Assembly: GCA_947311845.1 (NCBI GenBank)
Contig: CAMZMU010000107.1
Location: 18,187,166-18,251,165, forward strand
Reading direction: 5' to 3'
DNA from: Poa pratensis
Taxonomy: Eukaryota; Streptophyta; Magnoliopsida; Poales; Poaceae
Length of the DNA: 64,000 nt
The translations under genes were made by a program, and so were the position numbers. This document shows positions 1 to 14,263 of the stretch, piece after piece. Position 1 is the stretch's first letter. The number at the start of each line of letters is the position of its first letter. The notes below the pieces were generated by a model. The model had not been told where the DNA came from. It saw only the letters and a list, made by a program, of their open reading frames with translations, and did no database searches.

Positions 1-378
1 ACCTTCCTGCTGCATATAACCATTTTTTCTATTTTTGAGCTGTGGCTGCACCTGCACGTACTTTAGATTAGGAATCATTTTTTTCCTTTCTCTCTACCTC
101 ACGATTTCGATCGATCACGCACCTAGCTTGGCGCACGAGATAAACAAGCAATTAATCAGGATGAGCGAGGAATCGAGGATATACAAATCGGGAGAGTCGA
201 TTTATTATGGTGGGATTTGGTCCAATAATTAGGAAGAAAATCATTTCCAGAGAGAAGGCCGATGATTCCTTATTTTTGCTCCTATACCACGCCGTTCAGT
301 GTCATTTTCATCCAAAAGACATGAAATTTCTCTCGCAAGTCGTGCCTTGGTATTCGAGCAAAAAACTACACACACACA

Positions 379-414
<36 letters not shown>

Positions 415-527
415 GTCAAATGGTAGAATTTTAGAAACAACCACCTTCATGCATTGTATATTAGATATTGTTTCCAAGTTAATTGCATTATTTGATTTAG
501 GACTCATTTTTGCATGTAATTGAGTAA
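1..527. other. Intergenic, with (CA)n(CT)n microsatellite
   Basis: No gene was recognised. Positions 368-412 hold a compound dinucleotide microsatellite, about six CA units followed by about sixteen CT units. The small open frames here have no family features. Confidence 0.6.
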
Positions 528-905
528 GGGCCTCTTTAATTCGCATGATTTGGAAAACACAGGAATAAGAAGATTGCAGGAATAGAATGTCATGCCATTT
601 AAAATTCTACGGGAACCAAAAACGCAGGAATCAGTAGTAAGTGTTTGTTTTGGTTGCACCGTAGGAAAAAAACGAAGGAAATTTGTATAGAGATTAAGTG
701 CATGTCATAGTTGTCATAGTCACATAGGAATTTTTCCAAGAGGTCTCACCTCTTTGCTAGAAATCCTATGGATTGTAGTGTAGAAAATCATTCCACAAGA
801 ATTTGAAGGATTCAATCCTTTGAATCAAATGGATTCCATGGGAAAAATTCCTATGGGTGACAATCCTAAGCATTTCCCTCGAAAATCCTTTAAGCAAAGA
901 GGCCC
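528..905. mobile_element. Tourist-like (PIF/Harbinger) MITE
   Basis: The 378-bp element begins gggcctcttta and ends with the inverse, taagcaaagaggccc. It is flanked by the trinucleotide TAA (525-527 and 906-908), the TWA target duplication typical of Tourist elements. The interior is AT-rich, has many cattcc/ggaat motifs and no coding potential. Confidence 0.8.
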
Positions 906-1293
906 TAAATTGGTTGTGCCAAGGGTTGCATGAAAGAGTTGTATGTTAACTAAGATACACCATCAATCCTTTTTCTTATTAACTAGAGTGTCACCTCAGT
1001 AATTTGTCTATAATACCGTGTTAAGAGCCAAGCATTGGGAGAGGCCGTACATCAAGGAACTGAAGAAGTAACGGTTAATTTTTTTCCCTCAACAGCCCAT
1101 CACGAGTTCATATCTAATTGTTGTTACTCCCTGCCTATTTTTCGAAACTACTCTTGTCTCCTTGTTTTCCTCAACTAACAAGTGTAATATATCATATCCA
1201 AACGAACTAACTCAAGGTAGAAAATAATACCATCACTACCGCCACAATCGCGCTGCTGCTCCTAACTCCGGCTCCCCAGGTTATATAAGATCT
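906..1293. other. Intergenic spacer
   Basis: No gene or repeat was recognised in this AT-rich stretch. Its right end (1277-1293) is the left target-site copy of the neighbouring SINE. Confidence 0.5.
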
Positions 1294-1575
1294 TTTGCGA
1301 AACACAGTGCAAACGCAGACGCTCACATACACGTGCGCACACTCACCCCTATGAACGCACACACGCACACCCTACCCCTATGAGCACCTCCGAGAAACTG
1401 AACCGGCGGTCGGATCTTGAGATTGACGAAGTCACCACATGCGCCTCGCTGTCGACGGGAACGTCGCCTCCCACTGAAGAATATTCCGCCTAAATGAGAA
1501 ACACCAATGTAAAACCTAAGATTTGAACTCTGGTGGGATGGGGGTACAACCACCTCCTAGCCATACTACCACGGG
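1294..1575 (-). mobile_element. SINE (tRNA-like head, Au-SINE-like), copy 1, complete
   Basis: This 282-bp element is bounded by a perfect 17-bp target duplication, caggttatataagatct, at 1277-1293 and 1576-1592. Read on the minus strand it starts with a tRNA-like head: an A-box-like segment (atggctaggagg) and a B-box-like segment (gagttcaaatct). It ends in ctgtgtttcgcaaa. Related copies lie at 7566-7765, 14264-14567, 16251-16536 and 27757-27832. The A/B boxes are seen; the name Au SINE is from memory of the Triticeae family and is less certain than the SINE call. Confidence 0.85.
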
Positions 1576-1742
1576 CAGGTTATATAAGATCTAATTTAAA
1601 AAACGATGTGAGGCCTGCAAGGCAGCTGTTCGGTCGCCGGACCTGGGAACTCAATCATGAAGAGACTGGTGTCCTGGAATCAAATATTTATATTATTTTC
1701 CTTGGAATCAAGCAGAATAAACTAATAAAAGGAAACCAATTA

Positions 1743-2025
1743 GACTAGCCATAGTGGGGAGTAACTTCAACTAGTAACATACACATATTACTAGACTATG
1801 TTACTACCCTCATAGTGCAAAGTAACATAGAGGTGGTGTCATATATGGTCTCATTTATTACTCTATAGACTCATTATCTTTTGAAAAGTGTGATGTTACT
1901 AGTGTTACAAGTAACTAGCTAAGTTACTCTATTTGTATCTCTCCTCATTAATTACATGCCACATAGGATTTTTTTCTTAGGTGGCATCTATGTTACTAGT
2001 GAAGTTACTCCCACTATGGGTAGTC
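1743..2025. mobile_element. Tourist-like MITE, TSD TTA
   Basis: The inverted termini are gactagccatagtgg at the left and ccactatgggtagtc at the right, and the match continues inward through gtaacttca. A TTA duplication flanks the element (1740-1742 and 2026-2028). At 283 bp and AT-rich, it has no real open reading frame. Confidence 0.75.
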
Positions 2026-5000
2026 TTAGGACTAGCCCTTGTGGCATACTTTTATAGGAGAAACAAAGGACTCGAATCGTCTGGGTGGCGCACCCGCACT
2101 GCTTGCCACCAGAGCGATGCTCTTTTCAAGCAGAAGAAACTAACAAACAAATTTGGTACAATGAGACTACAAATTGCAAATGACATGTAAATTTTGCAAT
2201 AGCAGTTTGATTTTATCTCCACATTTTTTTGGTATAGCTATGTGTTGGTATTTCAGTAACGACAATGCAAAGTGATCGACTTGGCTAACATATGGAAACA
2301 AAATTGATAACCTTTAGTTTTATGTTTTCTACTCCATTGTATATCCAAATTGATGTTTTGGAGCTTTCGTTCATTGCAAAGCTATTTAAATATCACAAGA
2401 AGCAAAGATGGATGCCCATCAGGATCGATCTGGGCTCGCCATAGCATTTGCCCATCATGGAGCATATGTGTTCCATTTTACGGACCCAAATCCCAAAGGC
2501 ATAGTGGTTTATTGCCATAGCCAAATATCAGGGTTTATATCACAAATTGCGCGTGTATGAGAAAGTCTCCATGTCTTCTTATAGGGTAAGCGAGGAGAAA
2601 GACGTATCCATGTCTTATTAAAGGGTGAGTGTAGAGAAAGTGATGCATGCAGTTTATGCAAAATAAAATGGCCATTCTTTTATACTTCTTGTTTTTCTCC
2701 GTTGCAACGCACTGGTACTCACCTAGTTTATGTATTTTGGTGGAGGCGGTGATATTCTCTCCGTATATGTCTGTATTTGTACTCATATTTTGTAAGTTAT
2801 TTTACATCTAGGCTGCTGACTCTGGTGCTATGATTGTGGAATAAAGCTCTTGAAATTTCCCGCAAAATTAATAATAATATGGACATGTATCTGTGCCATA
2901 TATTTCTAGAAAAAAATATATACAATCGCTCCGAATTTACTGGTACTAGCCAAGTATTGGTATGTTGCTCATGGTAAATCACTACTCCCCCGATCCAAAA
3001 TAATTGTCGTTGATTTAGTAGTACCTAACGATACTGGAGACTACCATCATCAACAGCGTAACCGATGTGCTGTCGGTAACGGTCCAAAATGTATGATCGT
3101 TGCCAATATGTACCTAGGCCACATTAGCCACAGTTTTTATCTCAGGTCCGTTTCCGATATGTGCTTCTAAACAAATGGTTTTGGTTCAGAACCGGTCTTG
3201 GTTTCTTTTTTAACCCTCATCACCCACTGTGGCCACGAGCAGTCCGAGTCGTACCCATAGTGTATAAGAAACCCTCCTAGTACAAGCACAATGCCTTCCA
3301 CGTTAGCGTGGACAACGCAACACCAACAACGACAACAAGTTAATTCGGGTTTGGTTTCGGTTGTGCGATTTGATCCCTATCTTGAACTGATATTCACTTT
3401 TCCACACACAACCGAAACCAAACCCGAATTATCTTGTAAGTTGTACCCAAATTTATCGGGTAGTAAAACTGACAAGTACATTTCGATCTTTATTGGTGGA
3501 AGCTTAATATTTTTTGCATGGCTGAACACCCACCTCTAATGGAGGCTAAGTTCTTATTTAAGTCAGCAAGCTACTATGCTTATTAAAAGAATCAATACAA
3601 AATGATAGGGCGACTTAAAGAAGGTTGTGTTACAATTTTTCATGCATTTTATAAGGACATACCCATGTTATGCATGTATATGTCCACCTTTACGGCTTAT
3701 TTTTTGGGCTAGTTTACTTCACACGATATAATCAAATACAACATGAGTAAAAACTCAACTTATGTATATATGTACATGTATGTTTGACACCTGATAAATT
3801 TTGTTGTAGGATCGCTCATGGTTACGAATGTTGGCATCTTTAAACAACTCATGTGCAAAGGCCAGTTGTCAAAGTCCCAATGAGAATAAATTAGAATTCC
3901 TCCAAAACAAAACAAACACACAAACAAACAATGACTATTAGTGAGGAAAGGAGGGAAAGTTTTGGGGAACTCATGTAATGACACCTCATGCACTCAAGAA
4001 CCATCTTGTGATATACAATCTATAAGGAGATAAAACTACTAGGATAGTTAGGTATTTAAGAACAAAATAAGACAAAAGTACTTGTCATCAATATTACATC
4101 ACAAACATTGATTTATGTAGAAATGTTTGTTTAGTTTGCATAGATTTAGGGTAGAAAATATGTTCTTAAATTTCCCAAGCTCAAACAAAAATGTTGCAAC
4201 CAAATAGGTTTCCAGTTTAGCAGAAGGAAAAAAGATTATAAAAAGTTTAATAATCCAACATGATTTATTACTATTTACAAAAGTATAATATTTAAAATAA
4301 TATATTGAAGCATATGACACTAGAAATTAACACAAATGTGATGGGACAGTGAGTTACATGAAGTAAAAGGAATTAGTATAAACAGGTTCGGGACCGGTCC
4401 TCAGGTTTTTGGGACCCTGGGCGAAACTAAAATCTCGGGCTCTCTAATACAAACGCTCAAAATAGTAGCAATATTTAATGTGCGCAAGAAATAAGATTGA
4501 TATAAAATAATTTACACAATTATTATTCTGATATATCTATATGCAAACTTACTAATGATGGACCATCAATATCCCTTTTACTGATTATAACATTGAATGT
4601 CCCTTGATTCCTGTGGTCATGGTAGCCAGTGGGTGCACTTTGGTCTTCTCTCGGACTCTCGGCGTTGGGAATCGAATCAAGCCAGTAGGAAATAAAGTTG
4701 GGGAAAAGAAACTGCCGTCTGGAGACGGCGGAATATGAAAAGTTGATTGAGAGATATGACGAGTTGCGCATCTGAAAAAATAAATCCTAGCTCATGATAC
4801 CATGTTAGAAAATATGTAACTTGTATTCTCAGGGGTCAAAGACCACAATATATTGTAGATTTGCATGTGGTAATATGTAGAAAGCCCCTCATATAATGGA
4901 GAAATATACAAGTATACATCGAAGCATAATATAACTCTAAAAGCATAGTGCAACAGGGACTTGGCGGCAGATGCGTGTAGGGAGGTGGTGTTGTTTGGCG

Positions 5001-5659
5001 TCGTGGCGGGGTCGATGGTAAATATGGCAAGGTCAATGTGTTGATCATTTCTAAAAATGGTTCGGTGGAAGATGAGAGCGGCTTGTTCTGGAGTGTGCGC
5101 ATATGGTGTGCGCTAAGTGTCTGCTGGATCGGTTTGTGCTCTCGGCTCGATGTTGAACGGCTTGGTGAGGCGTCCAAATTAAGATGATGTGAGTAGGTGT
5201 GAGGGTAGGGCCCACGACACTGATCGGATCATGGTCACCTCATTGTCAAGATTGCAGGTGTAGCAACTTTTGTCACTAGAAAGGTGGCTTTGGGTGGACG
5301 ATGTATTCGTTCTATCAGGATTTTTCAACAATATAATAAGAAAAGTCGTATGCATCATTTTTATACACAGGCCGGGGTTTTAACCTCCTTTCCCAAAAAA
5401 TGACGGTAAGATGAAGCTTCACCTCATCGCATTCGCCAACATGAATACATTGAGCAAAGCACAATAAAACTACTAAACGAATACTCTTAGCAAGTAGTAC
5501 TAATTATTGAATGCAGCACTTCATCTGATACATCAATCATACATCTAGTCAGAATCTACTGACTTAAATCAGGACAACCCAAACTAACTGAAAGGCACTC
5601 AGCAGACCGACCCAAATCACATATTTTATCTGCTTATTTAGTCGACCTTAGCTAGCAGG
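2026..5659. other. Repeat-rich intergenic region
   Basis: A single Stowaway-like end (about 2983-3023, actactcccccgatccaaaa) has no partner. Around 3040-3200 there are gtttccgat-type motifs like those near the CACTA end at 13.1 kb. Around 4390-4780 the minus strand has a short frame that may be the eroded N-terminal part of a hAT/TTF-type zinc-finger transposase-like gene, but this is weak. A GC-richer stretch at 4960-5190 was not identified. No gene is supported. Confidence 0.4.
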
Positions 5660-6990
<1,331 letters not shown>

Positions 6991-7113
6991 GGCAGGCAGT
7001 GCCGCGCAGGGCAGGGAGGACAAGGTACTGATGGGTAGATGTTGCAGTTGGCTGTGCGCCAGTCGTTGGTACTTCGTGGTGATGGGTATGATCGAGATTC
7101 ATGGTCGGTCGCC

Positions 7114-7123
7114 TTTATATATA
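7114..7123 (-). promoter_or_regulatory. TATA box of the peroxidase gene
   Basis: On the minus strand the sequence reads tatatataaa, about 125 bp upstream of the ATG at 6990. This leaves room for a short 5' UTR of roughly 90-100 nt. The assignment rests on position and sequence only. Confidence 0.6.
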
Positions 7124-8320
7124 GAAGAAGACCGGAGAGCAGGTAGAAGGCAGGGCTTTTCGCGTGGGGATTTTTACGGTAGGGATGGAGGAATACCAAC
7201 CGTCCAAACCAACAGATCTGACCGTCAAGATTTATCAATACTTGTTGACTAATTGAGTAGTGCTTTTCTACAAAGGGCAAATTTGGTATGCAAAAAAGAA
7301 AATAAAACATGCAGCACAAACGCCGGACCATATCAGCGGTAACGTGGGCAACACAGCCATCTATGCCTTCCATATCTCGACCTTCCTTACTAGCTTTCTT
7401 AGCTTAATCTTTCTCAAAATTAGTTTCTTATTTTAACCTTTCCATACTAGTTTGCCGTACAAATATGAATCGTAGCGAATAGAGAAAAGTGGATGACAAA
7501 TACTAGCCTTCGTATCCCTAACCAACGCGAAGAAATAAGATTTATTAGATCATCTCCGATGGTCTTTTTTTTTGCGAAACAAAGTACAGACGCAGACATG
7601 CACTTACAAACGCAGACGCTCATCCCTATGAACGATCGAACACATGCACACGCTACCCCTATGCGCACCTCCGAAAAACTGAGTTGGCGGACCAGATCTT
7701 GAGATTGACGAAATTGCCACGGGCATCTCGCCGTTGACGGGAATGTCTCCTCCCACTGAAAAATATCCTTAACGGAGGCTGCTATGGGGTCGTACAGACA
7801 CTTTTCTGGATCGATAGGTGCGGCTGCCACTGCTGCGTCCCCATATTTAAAAATAATAATCACTCAAAATTATGTTTGAATTTCATTCAAATTTTCAGAT
7901 ATTTAACAACAAAATTTAAATCCTAAACCCTAAACCGTAAACCCACGTTCGAGTTATTGATGTAGGTTCACGATGAGAGGGGGCTCGGGGTCGCACGCGC
8001 CACTCGCTGGCGTGCGGCCCATGATTTCCGCGCAAGCTAGACTCCTCACCGTTGTTGTTTCAAGCCGACTAGTGGTGCACTTCCTCCGTTTGTAGGCGAG
8101 TGGTGTGTGCTGCCTGAACCTCAACCTCGGCTTGCAATGCCATGGTGGATTGCCGACATTTATGAGCCTCTCGGATCGACATACACCTCTCTTAATTGTT
8201 TGGTCTCACCTACACTATCAAAAGTCATCTGTTCCCACTAAATAATAGTTTGTCGGAGCTACACTTTTATACGACTAAGTAGGAATTCACAAAATATATT
8301 TGTCAGAATAATATTACATT
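7124..8320. other. Peroxidase upstream region and repeats
   Basis: This stretch holds the far upstream region of the peroxidase, then a truncated SINE (7566-7765). Beyond it is an AT-rich stretch with aaccctaaaccgtaaaccc near 7922 and a GC-richer patch at 7970-8140. No gene was recognised. Confidence 0.45.
7566..7765 (-). mobile_element. SINE copy 2, 5'-truncated
   Basis: It matches the 3' two thirds of the SINE at 1294-1575: tttttgcgaaacaaagtacagacgc at the tail side through cctcccactgaaaaatat. The tRNA-like head is missing, as expected for a truncated retroposition. No clear target duplication was found. Confidence 0.75.
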
Positions 8321-8321
8321 T

Positions 8322-9180
8322 TTTTAGATAAAGAGATTTTATTACTTAAAAGTTTTAAGCATTACACCCGGCCTCTGCATAGGTAGGATGCACACAGCCT
8401 CAACAAGTTCGCCACTCCCCAAGTCAGAATAAAATAAAATAAAATAAAAGGCGAATTACATATCATAATGAGAAATTGTAAAGTTGCCTATGGTAGTGGA
8501 AGATCGATCCGGAGATTATGTGGCCATCCATGCTGGGAGAGTAACTCCCTCGCCGCAGCCTCCAAATGCGACGCCACCTCCAAAAACAAATCTCGGTACT
8601 CCACACGCTGTAGGTCCGACCATGCTCGGAGCGTTGTTGTGCACCGATAAATAACCTGCATAACAGAATCATTTTTATCATTAAAAATTTGTCATTTCTA
8701 CATAGCAATAACGACCAAATAACGGCAATCGCTCACACCCTAATAAAGAGTTTAAACCTAGGATCCACGCCGTTTAGCCAATTGCCAAATATGTTTGCAA
8801 CGCTACACAGGGGAATAAGGTAGAACCTATCTGGATGGCTGACCATATAGACCTAGCAAACTCACACTGGAAGAATAAGTGTTTAATAGTCTCGTCATGA
8901 TTACAGAAGACACATTTTTAACTTCCGTGCCAATTGCGTTTGGCAAGGTTATCTTTTGTAAGAATTACCCTCGACGGAGATACCACGCAAACAACTTAGT
9001 TTTTAGCGAGATCTTCATCTTCCAAATTTCCTTATTATTATCGACTGGTACTTCTGGCAGGATTAAAAGCTCTATACATAGAATCAACCGAGAATTTACC
9101 ATTCTTTGTGAGATTCCATTGAATAATATTACATACAAGAGGTACGATGTAAGTGACACAAAACGTAATAGATGGACGAT
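8322..9180 (-). mobile_element. 5'-truncated LINE with zf-RVT domain remnant
   Basis: On the minus strand a frame around 9060-8760 encodes a reverse-transcriptase zinc-binding (zf-RVT) segment: KISLKTKLFAWYLRRG, then CVFCNHDETIKHLFFQC, the characteristic Cys/His pattern at the C-terminus of plant LINE ORF2. In-frame stops interrupt it. A 3' UTR-like stretch runs down to an A-rich end near 8322 (T run on the plus strand). The reverse transcriptase core is absent, so the copy is 5'-truncated and dead. Confidence 0.75.
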
Positions 9181-10644
9181 GGTAACAAATCAGTATGTAC
9201 ATACATGACTACTTCACAACTTTTTTTCTTGCAGGGCACAAGTTCATGTCCACGGTAAGTACACACATTCTCTCTGTCATGTTTTTTAACTCAACGTTCA
9301 ATTATAATACTAAAAAAAGGTCTAGACCTTGTACGGAGGCACTTCCTTAGTTCCATATATCGTGAATATGACCACGGATGTATTTCCGCAGTAACAGATC
9401 AAATAAATCACTACCCTGATCTCGAAAATAAACTAAACTAGAAATACCAAAATTTGTTACCCAGAATAGCCCCTGCAATCAACGGTGGATATGACTCAAT
9501 ACTACTAGCTCACGGACTAGCAAATTGTACCGTAAAACAGCCCGCGTGACTGTCAAATCATTGGTCCTATGTCCGCCCTTGTGCCCACTATACCAATTCT
9601 AATTCACTGTGATCGTCTTGCAACTGTCAAGGTTTGTTCTTGGAGAAGACGGTCGTCCCAAGTCCAAATCTTTTGGGATGGTACTTACGTTATAATTAAG
9701 CTTCTGATTTTGGTTCAGTTCAGTAGAACCCCCGGCCCAACGTGCATGGTGAGAGATTGCACTAACTTGAGCTCACCTTTCCTCCCAGATGCACTAGTAA
9801 TTAGTAAAATTATAATCCTCTGTGCCACAATGTAAGACGTTTTACATTAATTGTGAAAGAGAGGGGGGTAGTAATTAATCGCCCACGACGCGGTCTTGGT
9901 CCGGTCACACGAAATCGATGATGTGCATGCGTAGGACGACGATGCTGGATAGAACATGGTGGTGGTAGTACTATGCATCATGACTGACGACCTGGAGGCT
10001 GGAGTTGGCAGCTTAAGAGGGTGTGTCACTCATGAAGCGGTCAAATCGCGTGGTCGATTTCGATAGCGACACAAACCATCGGTGGTGTAGAAAGCTCAGT
10101 TGTTGGACGAGAATCCCATGATGGATGCAGCTAGCAGCTAGCAGCTAGCAGGGTGAGCGACCGGGTCTTGCTCTTGCCGTTCGGCTTCCGCATGCATATG
10201 CATTGCCTTCTTTGTCAAAACAAATGCATGCATTGGGAGTGATCGATGTGCCGGCGAGTACATGTATATTAGTAGTCGGTGAAACCGTCGAACGGCCACG
10301 TATGCGAGCTGGATCTTGCCATCGGAAAAGAGGTTTTCCAGATATATTTGGTTGGGTTGATTGCATTCATTGTAGTAATGAAAAATTACCCAACAGATTT
10401 GTGTGGGCAGTATCAAGGTCACACCAAATAGGTCACGGTCATATTTCAAACAGAAAAATCAAGCTGACTTATGGATTTGACATGTTTTTTTTCGTTTAGG
10501 CTGGTTCTCCTAACGACATTGATTTGTTTCAGCGCTAGCTCTTCGTTGTTCAAAAGACTTTACGACGTGATGCTCCAAAGTGTAACCACATCAACCAACG
10601 GGTCGGAGTACACTATGAGATATACTACATTGTCGATTGTATTA
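9181..10644. other. Intergenic, nothing recognised
   Basis: Only short, low-scoring open frames are present on both strands. A triple agctagcagctagcagctagcag repeat occurs near 10130-10150. No gene, no complete repeat structure. Confidence 0.4.
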
Positions 10645-10752
10645 ATCCTCGATGGCCAAGTGGGCGGCATTTGTGAGAACTATATCCAATCCTCAACGTC
10701 ATACAGACGGTATCATTTTAAAATTGTGTAAGAATATGTTAATAAGGATATG
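10645..10752 (+). repeat. 108-bp dispersed direct repeat, copy A
   Basis: This segment, from atcctcgatggccaagtggg to aataaggatatg, recurs at 14006-14113 with 104 of 108 bases identical. All four differences are transitions. Flanking bases differ at both sides, so the 108 bp are the whole shared unit in this window. Confidence 0.8.
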
Positions 10753-12930
10753 TGATGGTCCCGAAGAGTAAATCTTTGATACCTGCAAAAGTAAACGGGA
10801 TTAGGTTGAGACTCCAAGTGCATAGTGTATAATAAGTGGAAGACAGTTTTCCCCACGAGGGGTGACTCGAGGGTTTAATATCGAACTCTCGGGGAATCTG
10901 AAGTGGTAGATTTATCTTCTTATCCTTCTTTTGGTTACCTACAAAACAAGGTTAGATGTTTTGGTCCTCAACCTCACCTGTGGTTGTCAAGCACAAGGTG
11001 TAAGAATGATATCAGGATAGTTATGCAATGCAAACAAGAAATAAATATGCAATGATGGTGGATGCAATGGTAAATGATATTTTTGGGTTTTTGAATGATG
11101 TATGCAAGATGAAAAGTATTTTTGTTTTTTCAGATTTAATGATGGCTGAAAATAGAAAAGTGGTATATGGTGTTGGAAAGGTGTTTCTTATTATTAAAAA
11201 TGGACTGGGGTTCATGGTTTCACAAATGCACTCTCTCTTTATAAAGTGGTAGACAATGGAACACACACAGTTAACATATGAGATTGCAACACAGGGTTTG
11301 ATAACAAGTTACTTAGATATATGGGCATCACGTCCTAACATAGAGATCTTTTGGTTATTAACCTCTCTTATACTCCACCAAGATGCGAACTAAATCATAA
11401 CACCTCAGTAATTAAGATAACTCAGAGTATAGCATTAAATATCATGACATGAAGTGAAAATAAGAACATGCTAGATCTAGTCATGGAGTAGTGGCAATGG
11501 TCACGCCCACATCCCCGGTAGCATGGTATTTTAGTTTATCCCTAGTGAGGCAACAAAGTAAGGTAAAGATACCAAAGTGGATCGCAGAACTTTCTCTCAC
11601 GTTCACTGCACTAGCCACCCCCGTTACTCCAACTAATGCACACGTTCCCCCACACACGCTCTCATAAACATGCTTGATCAAAACAAGCAGACAAGAACGG
11701 GGTACATAATATGCATCTATACTCATAACTGAAACAAACATTGCAATCTCAAACATAAAGATCCACCACAAAGGTATTACAACGGTGACCGTAATCATGT
11801 TCAGCAGCTCATACGGTGCTAATTAGTGAAGCTCAAGAGAGGAGAGATACATAAGTTACTTCCACAAACCCATAATCCAGAGGTGGACTACTCCCTCTTC
11901 ATCATGGAGACGGTGGAGAAGTCGATGGAGAAGATGGAGACCACGCCGGCAGCGCCCCGCCGGAGTTTTCCCCCTCCAATCTGCAGCTCCTGATCTCCGT
12001 TTCCGTGTTTCTGTGTTTGTGTGGCGCTCCTTCCAGAGAACGTCGGGGGACCTTTTATGTAGGCGTTTTTAGGTCAAGACGATGTCGGTGGAGAAAAGAT
12101 CGAAGGCAACGGAGCCACGAGGCCCAAATGGGTGGGTCCCACACGGCTACAGTACCAGGCCGCGTGGGCCCCCCTCGTTTGGCCCTCGAGCCTCCGTTTG
12201 CTCGCTTCCTTCGCCCACAGGTCTTCTTCCTTCCAAATATTAACGCCCGTAAATTTCCAGGTGATTTCGTTGACGTTTGGGTCCCTAAAACATTAAAATA
12301 AGAAAACGGGGTTTTCTGCCTGTGCAGGGTTAATTCCATAAAAATAGGAAATAAATGAATATTCCCGAAAATCATTATAAAACATTGATATAATCCTTAT
12401 ATGATGCAAATATGATTGGAATATAAGAAATTAAAGTGCAAAGTTCATGTATGCATTTTACATGCATCATATGTCCTTTATGCTAGATGTATAGTGAGCT
12501 AACATGGAGTCATATATTCTCTCTTTGCATTTCATTGACCACTTTACAAAAGAGTCACCTTCAGTACATCAGCACTCGCTTATTGCACTATGTGCAGAGC
12601 ATGGTGCTGAACCGTTAAGCTCATTTAAAAGAGCTAAATACAAGGTCGGGGACAAAGCGGCGAGTTGATTATATTTTGACGACACCGTCCAAGAAGAAGA
12701 TTGAATTCATGAACTTGGCAAAGTTGTAAGGCATATGTAACAACAAGTCATGAAGATAAATTAAGTTAGAAATGACAAGGATAAGTTTAGTGAGGCATGA
12801 CATAGATAGATTTAGCTAGACATGTCAATGATAGATTTAGAGAGGCATGACAATGAAGATAAGTAATTGGTTGTCTTGTGATGCAATGTATCGGTGACAT
12901 TTGTTATACCTTATGAATGAATTTGTTAGC
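10753..12930. other. Unassigned repeat-like region
   Basis: The first half is AT-rich. From about 11900 a GC-rich, exon-like patch follows (gagacggtggagaagtcgatg, then a frame to about 12300) and then AT-rich sequence again. The layout resembles a non-autonomous transposon or LTR remnant read on the minus strand, but no termini or target duplication were found. No gene is supported. Confidence 0.35.
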
Positions 12931-12959
12931 ATTTTTGTGCTTCTGCTGTGAAATTTTAA

Positions 12960-13168
12960 ATGTCCAGTGGCAAATCTATTCCTGCCGACACATCAGAAAC
13001 GGAGGTATGTGCACCACCGTTGCCAAACCGATGCCTCATCAGCGACGGTTTTTCGCCTCCGTTACCGATGAGGGCCTTCACATCAGTCACGGGGGCGGGG
13101 ATACGGACCCTTTTTCCATTTCCGATGGGGTTTTTGGCCCGTTTCCGATGTGTCGTTCTGTACTAGTG
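12960..13168. mobile_element. CACTA (En/Spm) element right end, partial
   Basis: The right end at 13168 reads, on the minus strand, CACTAGTACAGAACGACAC, a CACTA-type terminus. Inside it, related copies of a subterminal motif (atcagaaacgg, tttccgatg, ccgatgaggg) occur in both orientations, as in CACTA subterminal regions. The other end was not found in the window, so the left coordinate is approximate. Confidence 0.65.
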
Positions 13169-14005
13169 TGGCTGCCCTAAGTTTGGGTGGTTGGAGTGAG
13201 ATATCTAGCCAATAAATGGCTCTATTAATGGAGGAGAGAAGGTGAGGGACGCGTAGCCTCTCCCAAGGTACCTAGGAGAAGGCTTTAAAAGTTCCCTCCA
13301 AAATGTAATCGTTGTTACAGCCGGGGGACCAAAAATTCCGGAGTTAAGTCCAAGAGTTCCGACCCACCGGATAGATCCGACCAGTTATATCCAGCCCCTG
13401 TCCAGAGAGGAGCAACACATGGTGCAACTCCTCGATGGATGGAAAATCTCAGACAGGAAATATCCGATGCCCATGGTCCGTAAGTTTTGGTGTTTAACCA
13501 TCGGAAGTTCTGGTCATGGACACATCAGAAGTTCTAGTCTAAGTCCAAACAGCAGGAGCAACCACATTTTGTGGGCATTCTCATTATTCCAAGAAAAATA
13601 GGAAGGCTGGTGTGTGCAATATGGGTTTATGTACGTGCGAAAATTGATTCCACCACACCTTTCGTCATGCAACCGCTCATGATAGTACGTTTTTTCTACT
13701 TACAAAATATAGTAAAAATAAGAAAGACATGTCTTCACTCTTTTCAATTTTGAGGGGTCACCAACCATCTTGTGCAAACCATCAAATCATCTAAAACAGT
13801 AGGCACATATTTAGAACACTAATTGTCTTTTCATTAACACCAAACCCCACTCAGGGAGGGAAATGCCTTTCAATCTCCCCATATTTGGTGAGTGATGACA
13901 ACACAACAATTTGCTTATAATACATCGTGATAAGCAAGGAGATGGTCTATTAAATTTAGACGCCCCCTAGATGTGTGCACTATTTTATATTTTGTTTTTG
14001 TATTT
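13169..14005. other. Intergenic, nothing recognised
   Basis: Mixed AT-rich sequence with the phrases gttccgacccaccgg and gttctggtcatgg, possibly an old LTR fragment. No coding region is supported. Confidence 0.35.
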
Positions 14006-14113
14006 ATCCTTGATGGCCAAGTGGGCGGCATTTGTGAGAACTATATCCAATCCTCAACGTCACACAGACGATATCATTTTAAAGTTGTGTAAGAATATGT
14101 TAATAAGGATATG
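14006..14113 (+). repeat. 108-bp dispersed direct repeat, copy B
   Basis: Second copy of the 10645-10752 unit, same orientation, 3361 bp downstream, with four transition differences. Both copies stop at the same base (aaggatatg), which suggests a shared element end rather than random similarity. Confidence 0.8.
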
Positions 14114-14263
14114 GAACGGGCATTTGGATTGCTCCAAACGTGGTAGGGTATTGTCCGTGGAGCTGCAATGATATGGGATTTAGAGATATTGTGAGACGTG
14201 ATGATTTATTATGTAATTTTGCATGGTACGATTTTGTAGGACTAGAGAGAAAGGCAACCGCAC

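Noticed and set aside
1500..1575. tRNA gene suggested by A- and B-box-like segments
   Set aside because: No cloverleaf was found; the boxes belong to the SINE head and recur in the other SINE copies.
6991..7023. Extended peroxidase N-terminus starting at 7023
   Set aside because: The codon there is TTG; the ATG at 6990 has a strong start context and begins a normal signal peptide.
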